64,000 nt of DNA from Halomonas sp. Bachu 37 (GTDB taxonomy: Bacteria; Pseudomonadota; Gammaproteobacteria; Pseudomonadales; Halomonadaceae). Under the pieces are notes generated by a model. The model was not told the origin of the DNA, searched no databases, and saw only the letters and a program-made list of their open reading frames with translations. The stretch spans positions 2,542,001 through 2,606,000 of the forward strand of contig NZ_CP137552.1 of assembly GCF_039691755.1 (NCBI RefSeq). The letters are read 5' to 3'. Of this stretch, positions 42,531 to 51,476 are shown one piece after another; within the stretch, counting starts at the first letter, position 1; the number at the start of each line of letters is the position of its first letter. The position numbers and the translations under genes are program-made.

Positions 42531-42851
42531 ATGAATACAGCCTGGATCATACTCGTCATTGCCGGCCTGCTGGAGGTGGGCTGGGCGCTCGGACTCAAGG
42601 CCTCCGCCGGCTTCACTCGACCGCTACCCAGTTTACTTACCGTGATCGCCATGATGGCCAGCTTCTTTCTGCTCGCCCAGGCGATGAAAAGCCTGCCGGT
42701 GGGAACCGCCTACGCTATCTGGGTAGGCATCGGCGCGATAGGCACGGCGCTGTTCGGCATTCTGCTCTATGGGGACAGTGCCAACCCCTTGCGCCTGGCG
42801 AGCCTTGTCCTGATATTTGCCGGTCTGGTGGGACTCAAGCTTGCCGGATAA
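42531..42851 (+). CDS. sugE: Guanidinium exporter, small multidrug resistance family (SugE/Gdx)
   Basis: 106 residues, four membrane helices. The conserved membrane glutamate is Glu15 in [52 protein letters not shown] is the SMR signature, and the Trp-Ala pattern around the glutamate is of the SugE/Gdx rather than the EmrE subgroup. Gdx proteins export guanidinium in exchange for protons. The guanidine-II riboswitch directly upstream supports this substrate over quaternary ammonium compounds. The visible ribosome site is poor, in keeping with riboswitch control. Confidence 0.92.
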   Translation: MNTAWIILVIAGLLEVGWALGLKASAGFTRPLPSLLTVIAMMASFFLLAQAMKSLPVGTAYAIWVGIGAIGTALFGILLYGDSANPLRLASLVLIFAGLVGLKLAG

Positions 42852-42864
42852 CCTGAGGGTAGTG

Positions 42865-42897
42865 CACAAAAAACCCGATGCCTGGAGGCATCGGGTT
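42865..42897 (-). terminator. Terminator of the SDR gene
   Basis: Perfect 11-bp stem AACCCGATGCC/GGCATCGGGTT (42872-42882 and 42887-42897) with loop TGGA. On the minus strand it is followed by a T-run (TTTTTTGTG), so it ends the SDR transcript. It sits between convergent sugE and SDR genes and may also slow sugE readthrough. Confidence 0.9.
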
Positions 42898-42943
42898 CAA
42901 GGGGCTGCAGAGACGCTCAGCTCTAGCGCTCTACACTAGCCGC

Positions 42944-43681
42944 TTACAGCTGCTGCTGGGTCGGGCGAATGATCAGTTCGTTGACGTCGACATCGGCCGG
43001 TTGTTCGATGGCAAAGGCGATGGCGCGGGCGATGGCATCCGCATCGATCGCCATCTTGTACAACTCGTTGACGCCCTCGGCGGTATCCTTGTCGCTGATG
43101 GTGGTGGTCAGCTCGGTGTCCACCGCGCCCGGCGAGATATTGGTCGAGCGAATCTCGCCGTTGGACTCCTGGCGCAGGCCTTCGGAAAGAGCCTTGACGG
43201 CGTACTTCGTGGCGCAATAGACCGCGGCGCTGGGAAATACCACATGCCCGGCGACGGAGGAGAGATTGATCACGTGCCCGGATTTCTGCTCGCGCATGGT
43301 CGGCAGCACCGCGGCGATACCGTACATCACGCCCTTGATGTTGACGTCGACCATCTTGTCCCACTCATCGACCTTCACTTGATCGAGCGGCGACAGCGGC
43401 ATCAAGCCGGCGTTGTTGATCAGCACGTCGATACGACCGTACTTGTCGCGTGCCGCCTGGGCCAGCGCTTCCACCTGGTCGCGCTGGGTAACGTCGGTGA
43501 CCTGGTAGATAGCGTCACCACCCTGCTTGACGATGGCATCGGTCAATTCTTTCAGGCGCTCTTCACGGCGGGCGCCCAGTACCAGCTTGGCGCCACTCTT
43601 GGCCAGCCGATGGGCGGTAGCTTCGCCCAAGCCGCTGCTGGCGCCGGTGATAATGACGACTTTTGCGTTGATCTCTGACAT
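42944..43681 (-). CDS. Short-chain dehydrogenase/reductase
   Basis: 245 residues from an ATG with GCGAGG 7 bases upstream. Classical SDR: cofactor loop [24 protein letters not shown], catalytic Ser in [15 protein letters not shown] and the YxxxK pair in [11 protein letters not shown]. The Arg after LGAR (residue 39 region) suggests NADP preference. Substrate cannot be read from sequence; close relatives are generic oxidoreductases of aldehydes and ketones. It follows the old yellow enzyme gene on the same strand after 83 bases. Confidence 0.88.
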   Translation of the reverse strand: MSEINAKVVIITGASSGLGEATAHRLAKSGAKLVLGARREERLKELTDAIVKQGGDAIYQVTDVTQRDQVEALAQAARDKYGRIDVLINNAGLMPLSPLDQVKVDEWDKMVDVNIKGVMYGIAAVLPTMREQKSGHVINLSSVAGHVVFPSAAVYCATKYAVKALSEGLRQESNGEIRSTNISPGAVDTELTTTISDKDTAEGVNELYKMAIDADAIARAIAFAIEQPADVDVNELIIRPTQQQL

Positions 43682-43764
43682 TGATTTACCTCGCAGAATC
43701 AAGTGTATACAGTTTCAATACGTATGAATTTCTCGTTCTTGAATACGAGCTTCGTCGAGCCGTT

Positions 43765-44874
43765 TCAGGCCTCGCCAAGAAAGGGGTAGTCGATATAGCC
43801 GCGCTCGTCACCGCCATAGAAGGTGCTCTCATCCCACTCGTTTAGCGGCGCGTTGCGACGAAAGCGCTCGGGCAGGTCAGGGTTGGCGATGAATGGTCGC
43901 CCGAACGAGACCAGGTCGGTCTTACCGGATTCGATACGCTGACGCGCTTCGTCGGCGCTGTACTTGCCGTTGCCGATATAGTGCCGGCTGAAGTTGTCAC
44001 GAATGGCATCGATCACCGATTCGGGGCGGCCATTCTCATGATTGCCCTGGAATGAATCCTCGACCACTTCGATAAAGGCGATACCCAGTTCATCCAGCTT
44101 CCTGGCGAAGGTGCCGAAGGTTTCCACCGGGTCGGCATCCTCCATGGCGTTGAAGCTGCCCGTCGGCGTTACCCGCACACCGACACGCTCGGTGCCCCAC
44201 ACATCCACCACCGCCTGGACGACTTCCAACGGCAAGCGCAGGCGGTTTTCCAGGGAGCCGCCATAGGCGTCGTCGCGCTGGTTGCTGCCGGTGCGCAGGA
44301 ACTGGTCAAGCAGGTAGCCATTGGCCGCGTGAACCTCAACCCCATCGAAACCGGCACGCTTGGCGTTTTCCGCCGCCTGGCGATACTGGGCGACGATCTG
44401 CGGCAACTCTCCAAGCTCCAGTGCACGGGGCGTAGGGATGTCGACCATTCCCGAATCCGCACTGACGAAGGTCTTGGCGCCTTCCGGCTTGATGGCTGAA
44501 GGCGCGACCGGCAGCGCGTTGTCCGGCTGCAGGTCGGGGTGGGAAATGCGGCCCACGTGCCACAACTGCAGGTAGATACGCCCGCCCTCGTCATGCACCG
44601 CCGAGGTGACTTTCTGCCAGCCCTCCACCTGGGCATCGGAATGGATGCCCGGCGTGAACGCATAGCCCTTGCCCTGGGGCGAAATTTGCGTGGCTTCGGC
44701 GATGATCAGACCCGCGCCGGCACGCTGGCGGTAATATTCCGCATTCATCGCGGTAGGCACATCGCCCGGCTGCGCCGCCCGCGAGCGGGTCAACGGCGAC
44801 ATCACGACCCGGTTGGGCAGGGGAAGATCGCCCAGGGTAATGGGGCGAAACAGGGTATCGGAAGCTTGTGTCAT
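43765..44874 (-). CDS. nemA: Old yellow enzyme, alkene/N-ethylmaleimide reductase type
   Basis: 369 residues from an ATG with AAGGAG 6 bases upstream. FMN-dependent barrel: NRVVMSPLTRSRA at the N-terminus, LQLWHVGRISHP, VEVHAANGYLLDQFLRTGSNQRDDAYGGSLENR with the substrate-binding His/Asn pair, and VSFGRPFIANPDLPER at the phosphate site. The enzyme reduces activated C=C bonds (maleimides, enones, nitro compounds) with NADPH. It lies 110 bases downstream of a TetR gene, with an operator-like palindrome between, as in nemRA-type electrophile-defence operons. Confidence 0.92.
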   Translation of the reverse strand: MTQASDTLFRPITLGDLPLPNRVVMSPLTRSRAAQPGDVPTAMNAEYYRQRAGAGLIIAEATQISPQGKGYAFTPGIHSDAQVEGWQKVTSAVHDEGGRIYLQLWHVGRISHPDLQPDNALPVAPSAIKPEGAKTFVSADSGMVDIPTPRALELGELPQIVAQYRQAAENAKRAGFDGVEVHAANGYLLDQFLRTGSNQRDDAYGGSLENRLRLPLEVVQAVVDVWGTERVGVRVTPTGSFNAMEDADPVETFGTFARKLDELGIAFIEVVEDSFQGNHENGRPESVIDAIRDNFSRHYIGNGKYSADEARQRIESGKTDLVSFGRPFIANPDLPERFRRNAPLNEWDESTFYGGDERGYIDYPFLGEA

Positions 44875-44905
44875 TGCGTTCTCCTTGCGTTTACCTTCCA
44901 TGATC

Positions 44906-44917
44906 TAGACCAGTCTA
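44906..44917. promoter_or_regulatory. Operator-like palindrome upstream of nemA
   Basis: TAGACCAGTCTA has arms TAGAC/GTCTA around CA. It lies 32 bases before the nemA ATG. The first ten bases (TAGACCAGTC) recur exactly in the palindrome upstream of the adjacent TetR gene, pointing to the same regulator. Confidence 0.65.
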
Positions 44918-44984
44918 CTAGCAAAAAAGCCTGTCTCTACTCGTGATCCAGTGGTTCGAATTACGCCGGAAAGAGAATTGGCTC

Positions 44985-45569
44985 TCAGGGCACCAGCAGG
45001 CGAGAAAACAGGATATTCTCGAAACGCTGCATGGGCTCCACCGACTTGAGGGTCTTGGCGCGTAGAATGGCGCCTTCCCAACCGGCCAGGATAAAACTCG
45101 CCAACGCCTCGATATCGAGAGTTGAATCGACATGGCTCTGGCGCTGCGCATCTGTCAGGCAGCGGACGAAATGCTGCTCCCACTGCTGGAAGACCTTGTC
45201 CAGACGATCGCGAAATACATCACTCTGGCCCGCCATTTCCTGCCCCAGGTTGCCGATCAGACAGCCATGAGTGTGGTCGCAGGTGAGCATGTCTTCCCGC
45301 CCGGCGGCAAAATAGCCACGCAGCCTGTCCAGGGGCGCTACCCGGGTATCCTCCAGCAGATGGGTCAATTTTTCGTCGTAGCTCAACGCGACACGGTCGA
45401 TGACGGCGAGACCGAAATCCTCCTTGCTGGCGAAGTAATGGTAAAAAGACCCCTTGGGCACCCCGGAGGCCTTGAGCACCGCATTGATGCCGGTGGCGTT
45501 ATAACCGTGGTTGCCGATCAGTTCGGCTCCGGTATCCAGCAGTCTGTCGCGTGTGGCTGTCGTTTTCAT
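44985..45569 (-). CDS. TetR/AcrR-family regulator, NemR/AcuR-like
   Basis: 194 residues. N-terminal TetR helix-turn-helix (about 8-55): RLLDTGAELIGNHGYNATGINAVLKASGVPKGSFYHYFASKEDFG. The ligand domain carries CDHTHGCLIGNLGQEMA with Cys97 and Cys103; a cysteine in this place is the redox/electrophile sensor of E. coli NemR. It probably represses nemA and itself through the palindromes at 44906 and 45581. It is divergent from the RND adaptor gene by 161 bases, so it might also touch that promoter. Confidence 0.88.
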   Translation of the reverse strand: MKTTATRDRLLDTGAELIGNHGYNATGINAVLKASGVPKGSFYHYFASKEDFGLAVIDRVALSYDEKLTHLLEDTRVAPLDRLRGYFAAGREDMLTCDHTHGCLIGNLGQEMAGQSDVFRDRLDKVFQQWEQHFVRCLTDAQRQSHVDSTLDIEALASFILAGWEGAILRAKTLKSVEPMQRFENILFSRLLVP

Positions 45570-45580
45570 ATCATCAAAAG

Positions 45581-45596
45581 TAGACCAGTCAGTCTA
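45581..45596. promoter_or_regulatory. Operator-like palindrome upstream of the TetR gene
   Basis: TAGACCAGTCAGTCTA, arms TAGAC/GTCTA with a 6-base spacer, 11 bases before the TetR start codon. It shares TAGACCAGTC with the site upstream of nemA. A probable autoregulatory site. Confidence 0.65.
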
Positions 45597-45730
45597 GAGA
45601 ATCAAATCAGTGTGATGGGAAGCCGAGGAGCCTCCCTCCGTTTGCACATTGTTTACTCGTTTCATGCCCAATCCCTGCGTGCTGGCAAGCGATGCTAGCA
45701 TGACCTTTTTCCCAGCCGGATAGTCATTGA

Positions 45731-46978
45731 ATGTCCATTGATGTTTCGCCGGTCCGACGCACCCCGGCTCTCGATCGATTACCCACCCATTTTCCCCTTC
45801 CGCCACGCCAACGCGGCCGCTTCCGCCTGGGCGGGTTGGTGGCGCTTCTGGTACTGGCGGCCGGCCTCGCCGGGGGCTGGTGGATTGTGTCCCAGCCGCC
45901 GCGGGTCGAACGACGTCCGCCCCCCGAGCCCACTCCGCCGCTCGTCGACGTTATTACCACCGCACCGGCGGCCCACGCCCCCACGCTCTACGGCTACGGC
46001 CGGGTGGAAGCCGAGCAGCAGACCAACCTCGCCAGCCGCGTGGCCGGGCAACTCGAGCGCTTCGCCGAGGGTGCGGTGCCCGGCAAGGTGGTCGATGCCG
46101 GCCAGCCCTTGGCCTATATCGATAGCGCCGATCTGGCGCTGGCCCTGGCCGACGCCGAGGCCCAGGTGAATCAGGCCGAGGCTCAACTGGAGCTGGAACA
46201 AGGCGAACAGCAGCGCGCGCGCAGCGAATACCAATCCTTCGGCCGCGAGTTGACTCCCGAGCGGCGCTCACTGGTGCTGCGTGAACCCCAACAGCGCGAG
46301 GCCGAGGCAACGGTGGCCCAGGCCCGAGCCCAGCGCGACCAGGCCCGCTTGAACCTGGAGCGTGCCACCCTCGATGCCCCGTGGCGCGCCATGGTGCAGG
46401 AGCGCCTGGTGGGCGCCGGTAGCCTGTTGAGCGGCGGAACCGAGGTCATCGGCCTGGTCGGGGTGGAGCACTTCTGGGTGCGCGCCTCGCTGCCCGGCGA
46501 GTGGCTGGAGTGGCTGGAAGTGGGCAATCCGGTAACGCTCTCCAGCGGCGGCTGGGCCCCAGGTGACACCCGCGAGGGCCGGGTCCTGTCGATATTGCCC
46601 AGCCTGGAAGAGAATGGTCTGCAGGCGCAACTGCTGGTGGAGGTCGACGATCCCCTGGCACTGGATCGCGCAGGTCCGGCACTGCGCCTGGGCGATGTAC
46701 TGCGTGCCGAGTTCACCACCACGCCCCAGGAGAATCTGGTGGCTCTGCCCGCCTCTGCCCTGCGCCCCGGCGAGCAGGTCTGGTGGCTCGACGAAGACGA
46801 CCGCCTGCGCCGCGACAGCGTCACCCTCGCCTATCGCGGCGAAGAGGAAGTGCTGGTACGCCAGGGACTGGACGCCGGCGTACGCGTCGTCATTGGCGGC
46901 CTGGCCCAGCCCAGCATCGGCCAGCAGGTTCGCCCGCGGCAGATAGATACGCGGTCTACTCAGGAGGCGGGCCCATGA
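45731..46978 (+). CDS. RND efflux periplasmic adaptor (membrane fusion protein)
   Basis: 415 residues. A basic N-terminus (1-32) and one membrane anchor (about 33-53, GGLVALLVLAAGLAGGWWIV) are followed by the HlyD-type half-barrel and lipoyl region (YGRVEAEQQTNLASRVAGQLERFAEGAVPGKVVDAGQPLAYID), a helical hairpin (about 140-205, Gln/Glu/Ala rich) and beta-barrel parts. It links the RND pump to an outer-membrane channel. It overlaps the pump gene by 4 bases (ATGA). The ribosome site is weak. No outer-membrane factor gene follows, so a shared TolC-like channel is presumably used. Confidence 0.88.
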   Translation: MSIDVSPVRRTPALDRLPTHFPLPPRQRGRFRLGGLVALLVLAAGLAGGWWIVSQPPRVERRPPPEPTPPLVDVITTAPAAHAPTLYGYGRVEAEQQTNLASRVAGQLERFAEGAVPGKVVDAGQPLAYIDSADLALALADAEAQVNQAEAQLELEQGEQQRARSEYQSFGRELTPERRSLVLREPQQREAEATVAQARAQRDQARLNLERATLDAPWRAMVQERLVGAGSLLSGGTEVIGLVGVEHFWVRASLPGEWLEWLEVGNPVTLSSGGWAPGDTREGRVLSILPSLEENGLQAQLLVEVDDPLALDRAGPALRLGDVLRAEFTTTPQENLVALPASALRPGEQVWWLDEDDRLRRDSVTLAYRGEEEVLVRQGLDAGVRVVIGGLAQPSIGQQVRPRQIDTRSTQEAGP

Positions 46979-49900
46979 TCCGCCGTGGCCCTCTGGCGTG
47001 GATGGTGAACCACGGTGTCGCCCCCAACCTGTTGATGATCCTGTTGATCGCCGGCGGTCTGCTGGCGTCGCTGACCATCAAGAAGGAAGTGTTTCCCGAA
47101 TTCGAGACCGAAATCGTCCAGATCAGCATGAGCTATCCCGGTGCCACCCCGGAAGAGATCGAGCAGAGTCTGCTGTTGCCGATGGAAGCCGCCGTGGCCA
47201 ATGTCGAAGGCATCGATGAACTGGTCAGCGTAGCCAGCGAGGGTAGCGCCCAGCTCAACGCCACGCTGATCGACGGCGTCGAGATCATGCGCCTCTACCA
47301 GGATATCCAACAGGCCATCAACGCTGTCACCACCTTTCCCGAAGCCGCCGACCCACCGCGTTTCACCCTCGCCGGACGGTCGCGCAGCGTGGTCAGTCTG
47401 CAGGTCTATGGCCAGACCGACCTCGCCACCTTGCATGACGCCGCCGAAAACGTGCGCGCCGAACTGCAAGCCGCCAGTGGCATTTCCCGCACCGAGTTAT
47501 CCGGCAATCGTGAACGCGAGATCCAGATTCACCTGGATGACCAGGCGATCGAACGCTTCGGTCTCGACCATGCCCAGCTCGCGACCCGCATCGGGCAGGA
47601 GGCGCTCGATCTCGCCAGCGGTCAGCTGACCACCGCGGAAGGTGAATGGCTGATTCGCTACCAGGGGCGGCGCGAGAACGCCCAGGCGTTTGCCGATCTT
47701 CCGCTGCTGACCAGCGCCAGCGGCACGCTGGTGCGCCTAGGCGATATTGCCGAGGTAGTCGACGGGTTCGCCGAAACCGACCGTGAAGTGTTCTACAACG
47801 GCTTGCCGGGATTGAGCGTCGACGTTTACCAGATCGGCAACCAGACCCCTATCGGCATTTCAGAAGCGGTCAATGCAGAACTCGAGCGCTTGCGCCTGGG
47901 GCTACCCGAGGGGCTATCGCTGGATATTTCCCGGGATAGCTCCGAGGTCTACCAGGCCCGCCTGGGGCTGCTGATGAAGAACGCCTGGATGGGCCTGGCC
48001 CTGGTGCTGGTGCTCATGGCGCTGTTTCTCGAAGCGCGCCTGGCGTTCTGGGTTACCCTGGGGATTCCCACGGCGTTCCTGGGGGCCATGCTGTTTTTGC
48101 CGTGGATGGGTGTCTCGCTCAACCTGATGTCGATGTTCGCCTTCATCATCGCCCTCGGTATCGTGGTGGATGACGCCATCATGGTGGGCGAGAACATCTA
48201 CAGCTATCGCGAGCAGGGCTACTCGCTGCGCGACGCCGCAGTACGGGGAGCGCGGGAAATCGCCACGCCGCTCACCTTTGCCATTCTCTCCAATATCGTG
48301 GCGTTCATGCCGCTGCTGTTCCTGCCCGGCTTTCTGGGGTTGATCTTCGCCACCGTGCCGGTGGTGGTGGTCACGGTGTTTCTGATCTCGTGGCTGGAAG
48401 CGCTGTTCATCCTGCCCTCGCATCTGGCACACAGTCACAAGCCGCGCGTCACGCCGGTCTGGCAGCGCCCGCTGGAAGCCGTTCGCCAGCGCTGTCAGCA
48501 CGGCTTGCATCACTTTACCTATCAACGTTTCGAACCCTTCCTGCAGCGCGCCCTCAACCAACGGCTGCTCAGCGTGGCGGTGGGCGTGACGATACTGGTG
48601 CTGGCGCTGGCCTGGGCCATGAGCGGCCGTCTCGGCTTCTCCTTGATGCCACGGGTCGAGTCGGACCAGGTTCAGGCCAGCGTGACGCTACCCATCGGCA
48701 GCCCCATCAGCCTCAGCCGCGGCCTCAGCGAGCAGTTGCTGGACGCCGCCGAACGGCTTGACGAGCGTGAAGACGACTTGACCTTCACCAGCACCCGCAC
48801 CCGTCTCGACGGCTCCAGCCTGGAAGTGCGCCTGGATATCGCCGCCGACAGTCTCGACGAGTGGCCGCCCTCGCGCATCGCCCGCCAATGGCGTGAACTA
48901 AGCGGCGACCTGGTCGGTGCTCAGTCGGTGCGCTTTGAAGCCGATTTCGGCGGACCGGGCAGCGGCGCGGCGCTCAGCCTGCGGCTTTCGCATCCCGACA
49001 CACAAGTGCTGGAAGCCGCCGCCGCCCGCCTTGCCGAACAGCTGTCGGAGTACGGCTTGACCGATATCGACAGCGGCTTGAGCGACGGCAAGCCGCAGCT
49101 CGATATCCGTCTTTCCCCCGAGGGTCGCGCGCTGGGGCTTGTCGGTAGCGACCTGGCCCAGGCGTTGCGCGGCCCACTCCAAGGCGTCACGGCGGTGGAG
49201 CAGTTCGTGGGCCGCAGCGAGGTCAGTGTCGAGGTACGGCTGCCGCCGGAAGCCCGCGACAGCCTCAATGAGCTGTACCGACTGCCCGTGCGCACCCCGG
49301 ATGGGTTGAGCGTACCGCTGGCCCGGGTAGCCGAGATCAGTCGCGGGCAGGCATCGAGCAGCCTGCAGCGAATCGACGGCCGCCGCATCATCGATGTCAG
49401 TGCCGACCTGGCGGGCGATACGCCGATCAATCAGGTGCTGGCGACACTGCAGGAGGAAGTGTTTCCCAGTCTCGAAGCGACCTGGCACGGCCTCGAGGTC
49501 GGCATGGGTGGGCGCCAGCAGGACACCGCCGACAACCTGGCCGCTCTGACCAAGGCCATGTGGCTGATGATCGCCGCGCTCTATGCCTTGCTGGCCATTC
49601 CGTTTCGCAGTTACCTCCAGCCGCTGCTGGTCATGGCGGCGATTCCGTTCGGTATCGTCGGGGCGGTCGGCGGGCACATGCTGATGGGCTTCGGGCTTTC
49701 GATCATCAGCCTGTTGGGCATGCTGGCGTTGTCCGGCGTGGTGATCAACGACGCCCTGGTGCTGATCGACTACGCCAACCGCAGGCGGCGCGAAGGCATG
49801 TCCGCCCGTGATGCCATCGTCGCCGCCGCCACTCGGCGCTTGCGACCCATCATGATGACCACGCTGACCACCTTCCTCGGGCTGGCGCCGATGATCCTGG

Positions 49901-50067
49901 AGACCTCGCGCCAAGCGCGCTTCATGATTCCCATGGCCATCTCGCTGGGCTTCGGCATGCTCTTCGCCACGCTTATCCTGCTGGTACTGGTCCCGTGTCT
50001 CTATCTCAGCCTGGAAAACCTGCGTGGGCGTCTGACCGCCACTCCAGCAACCGAAGGAGCAAACTGA
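46975..50067 (+). CDS. RND efflux transporter permease
   Basis: 1030 residues from an ATG with AGGAGG upstream. Twelve membrane helices in two repeats with two large periplasmic loops. The proton-relay aspartates in helix 4 are present (ALGIVVDDAIMVGENIYSYREQG), and PTAFLGAMLFLPWMGVSLNLMSM and the repeat-2 GVVINDALVLIDYANRRRREG are typical of the AcrB/MdtB-like superfamily. It exports drugs or toxic compounds with an adaptor and a channel. Substrate cannot be told. Its stop overlaps the histidine-kinase start (TGATG), so pump and regulator genes are translationally linked. Confidence 0.92.
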   Translation: MIRRGPLAWMVNHGVAPNLLMILLIAGGLLASLTIKKEVFPEFETEIVQISMSYPGATPEEIEQSLLLPMEAAVANVEGIDELVSVASEGSAQLNATLIDGVEIMRLYQDIQQAINAVTTFPEAADPPRFTLAGRSRSVVSLQVYGQTDLATLHDAAENVRAELQAASGISRTELSGNREREIQIHLDDQAIERFGLDHAQLATRIGQEALDLASGQLTTAEGEWLIRYQGRRENAQAFADLPLLTSASGTLVRLGDIAEVVDGFAETDREVFYNGLPGLSVDVYQIGNQTPIGISEAVNAELERLRLGLPEGLSLDISRDSSEVYQARLGLLMKNAWMGLALVLVLMALFLEARLAFWVTLGIPTAFLGAMLFLPWMGVSLNLMSMFAFIIALGIVVDDAIMVGENIYSYREQGYSLRDAAVRGAREIATPLTFAILSNIVAFMPLLFLPGFLGLIFATVPVVVVTVFLISWLEALFILPSHLAHSHKPRVTPVWQRPLEAVRQRCQHGLHHFTYQRFEPFLQRALNQRLLSVAVGVTILVLALAWAMSGRLGFSLMPRVESDQVQASVTLPIGSPISLSRGLSEQLLDAAERLDEREDDLTFTSTRTRLDGSSLEVRLDIAADSLDEWPPSRIARQWRELSGDLVGAQSVRFEADFGGPGSGAALSLRLSHPDTQVLEAAAARLAEQLSEYGLTDIDSGLSDGKPQLDIRLSPEGRALGLVGSDLAQALRGPLQGVTAVEQFVGRSEVSVEVRLPPEARDSLNELYRLPVRTPDGLSVPLARVAEISRGQASSSLQRIDGRRIIDVSADLAGDTPINQVLATLQEEVFPSLEATWHGLEVGMGGRQQDTADNLAALTKAMWLMIAALYALLAIPFRSYLQPLLVMAAIPFGIVGAVGGHMLMGFGLSIISLLGMLALSGVVINDALVLIDYANRRRREGMSARDAIVAAATRRLRPIMMTTLTTFLGLAPMILETSRQARFMIPMAISLGFGMLFATLILLVLVPCLYLSLENLRGRLTATPATEGAN

Positions 50068-51476
50068 TGGCCTACTTTTCCCTCCTTCCACGTGGGGTGT
50101 CGACGCTGGGGCTCAAGCTATTCGCCATCATTCTGAGTGTCAATGTGGCGATTTCCGCCGGGGTTTTCCTGGCGGTATCGCACAGCATCGATCGCGGTTT
50201 TCTCGATTATCTCGCCCAGGCCCAGCAGTCGCGGGCCGAAACATTGGCCGCGGGGCTGACCCGCGCGTGGGCGCAACGCGGCGACTGGGAGTGGCTTGCC
50301 CGCGCTCCCCGGCGCTGGCCGATGCTGGTTCACCAGGAACTGAGCGAAGACCGCCGTCACCGCCACTCACCGCTGGGAGACGCCGACGATTTCATCCTGC
50401 GCTCGTCCCAGGGAGCGTTCGTGATCCCGCCTCGCGGCGGCCATGCGGACCCCGGCGACTGGCAGTGGCTGACCCTGCGCTACCAGGACACGCCTATCGG
50501 CGAGCTGGGCTATCGCCCGCCCCAGCACATGATGGAGCGTATGGAGCGCGGCTTCCTCGAGCGCCAGCAACGCAACCTGACGATCATTCTCGCCTCGTTG
50601 GGCGTGGCCTCGCTATTGCTGGCCGGTGGGCTCGCCTGGTGGCTGGGGCGACGCACCCGCGTCCTGGCGCGGGCGACCCGGCGCCTGACCGAAGGGGACT
50701 ACACCACCCGCCTGAGCGGAAAGGGCCGCGATGAGCTGTCGCGCCTCGCCCGGGACTTCAACATGCTGGCCGCCACGCTTGAAGCCAGCCGCGAGGCCCG
50801 GGCCCGCTGGGTCTCGGATACCGCCCACGAACTGCGCACTCCGCTGGCGGTTTTGCGTGGCGAGATCGAGGCCATGCAGGATGGCATTCGCCCGCTCAAT
50901 CAGGACAACCTGATTTCGCTCTCCCAGGAAGTGAGCCAGTTGGAGCGCCTGGTGGCGGATCTAAGCCTACTCTCGCAGAGCGACGCCGGCGCGCTGGAAG
51001 TGCAATTGGCGCCGCTGAACCTGAGTGAAAACCTCGCAGCCCGGCTGGAGGACGCCCAGGGCTGGCTGCGCGATAGCGGCTTGTCCCTTGAGCAATCTCT
51101 GGACGAGGCGGTAATGATTCGCGGGGATGCGCACCGGCTACGCCAGCTGTGGAACAACCTGCTCGACAATAGCTGCGCCTACACCAACGCCCCCGGAACC
51201 CTGCGGGTAACGCTGCGCCGGGAAGCCGGGCAAGCCGTGATCGAGTGGGAGGACAGCGCTCCCGGAGTGCCCTCCGAGGAGCTCAGCCGCTTGACCGAGC
51301 GGCTCTATCGCGTGGAAGGTTCCCGCAACCGTGCCAGCGGTGGCAGCGGCCTGGGGCTCTCGATTGCCAGCGCCCTGGTCAAGTCTCACGGCGGTACGTT
51401 TGTCGCCTTCTCTTCTGCGCTGGGAGGGCTACGCTGGCGCCTGACTTTCCCTCTGCTGATACACGAGGCTCATTGA
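50067..51476 (+). CDS. Sensor histidine kinase, BaeS/CpxA-like
   Basis: 469 residues from an ATG with AAGGAG upstream, overlapping the pump stop by one base. Helix 1 spans about 15-37, the periplasmic sensor about 38-170, helix 2 about 171-193 and HAMP about 194-245. The HisKA domain has phospho-acceptor His254 (SDTAHELRTPLAVLRGEIEAM). The ATPase domain has LWNNLLDNSCAYT (N box), WEDSAPGVP and GGSGLGLSIASALVKSHGG (G boxes). It likely senses envelope stress and controls the pump and the Spy-like protein via the adjacent response regulator. BaeS is the closest named system by arrangement. Confidence 0.9.
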   Translation: MAYFSLLPRGVSTLGLKLFAIILSVNVAISAGVFLAVSHSIDRGFLDYLAQAQQSRAETLAAGLTRAWAQRGDWEWLARAPRRWPMLVHQELSEDRRHRHSPLGDADDFILRSSQGAFVIPPRGGHADPGDWQWLTLRYQDTPIGELGYRPPQHMMERMERGFLERQQRNLTIILASLGVASLLLAGGLAWWLGRRTRVLARATRRLTEGDYTTRLSGKGRDELSRLARDFNMLAATLEASREARARWVSDTAHELRTPLAVLRGEIEAMQDGIRPLNQDNLISLSQEVSQLERLVADLSLLSQSDAGALEVQLAPLNLSENLAARLEDAQGWLRDSGLSLEQSLDEAVMIRGDAHRLRQLWNNLLDNSCAYTNAPGTLRVTLRREAGQAVIEWEDSAPGVPSEELSRLTERLYRVEGSRNRASGGSGLGLSIASALVKSHGGTFVAFSSALGGLRWRLTFPLLIHEAH

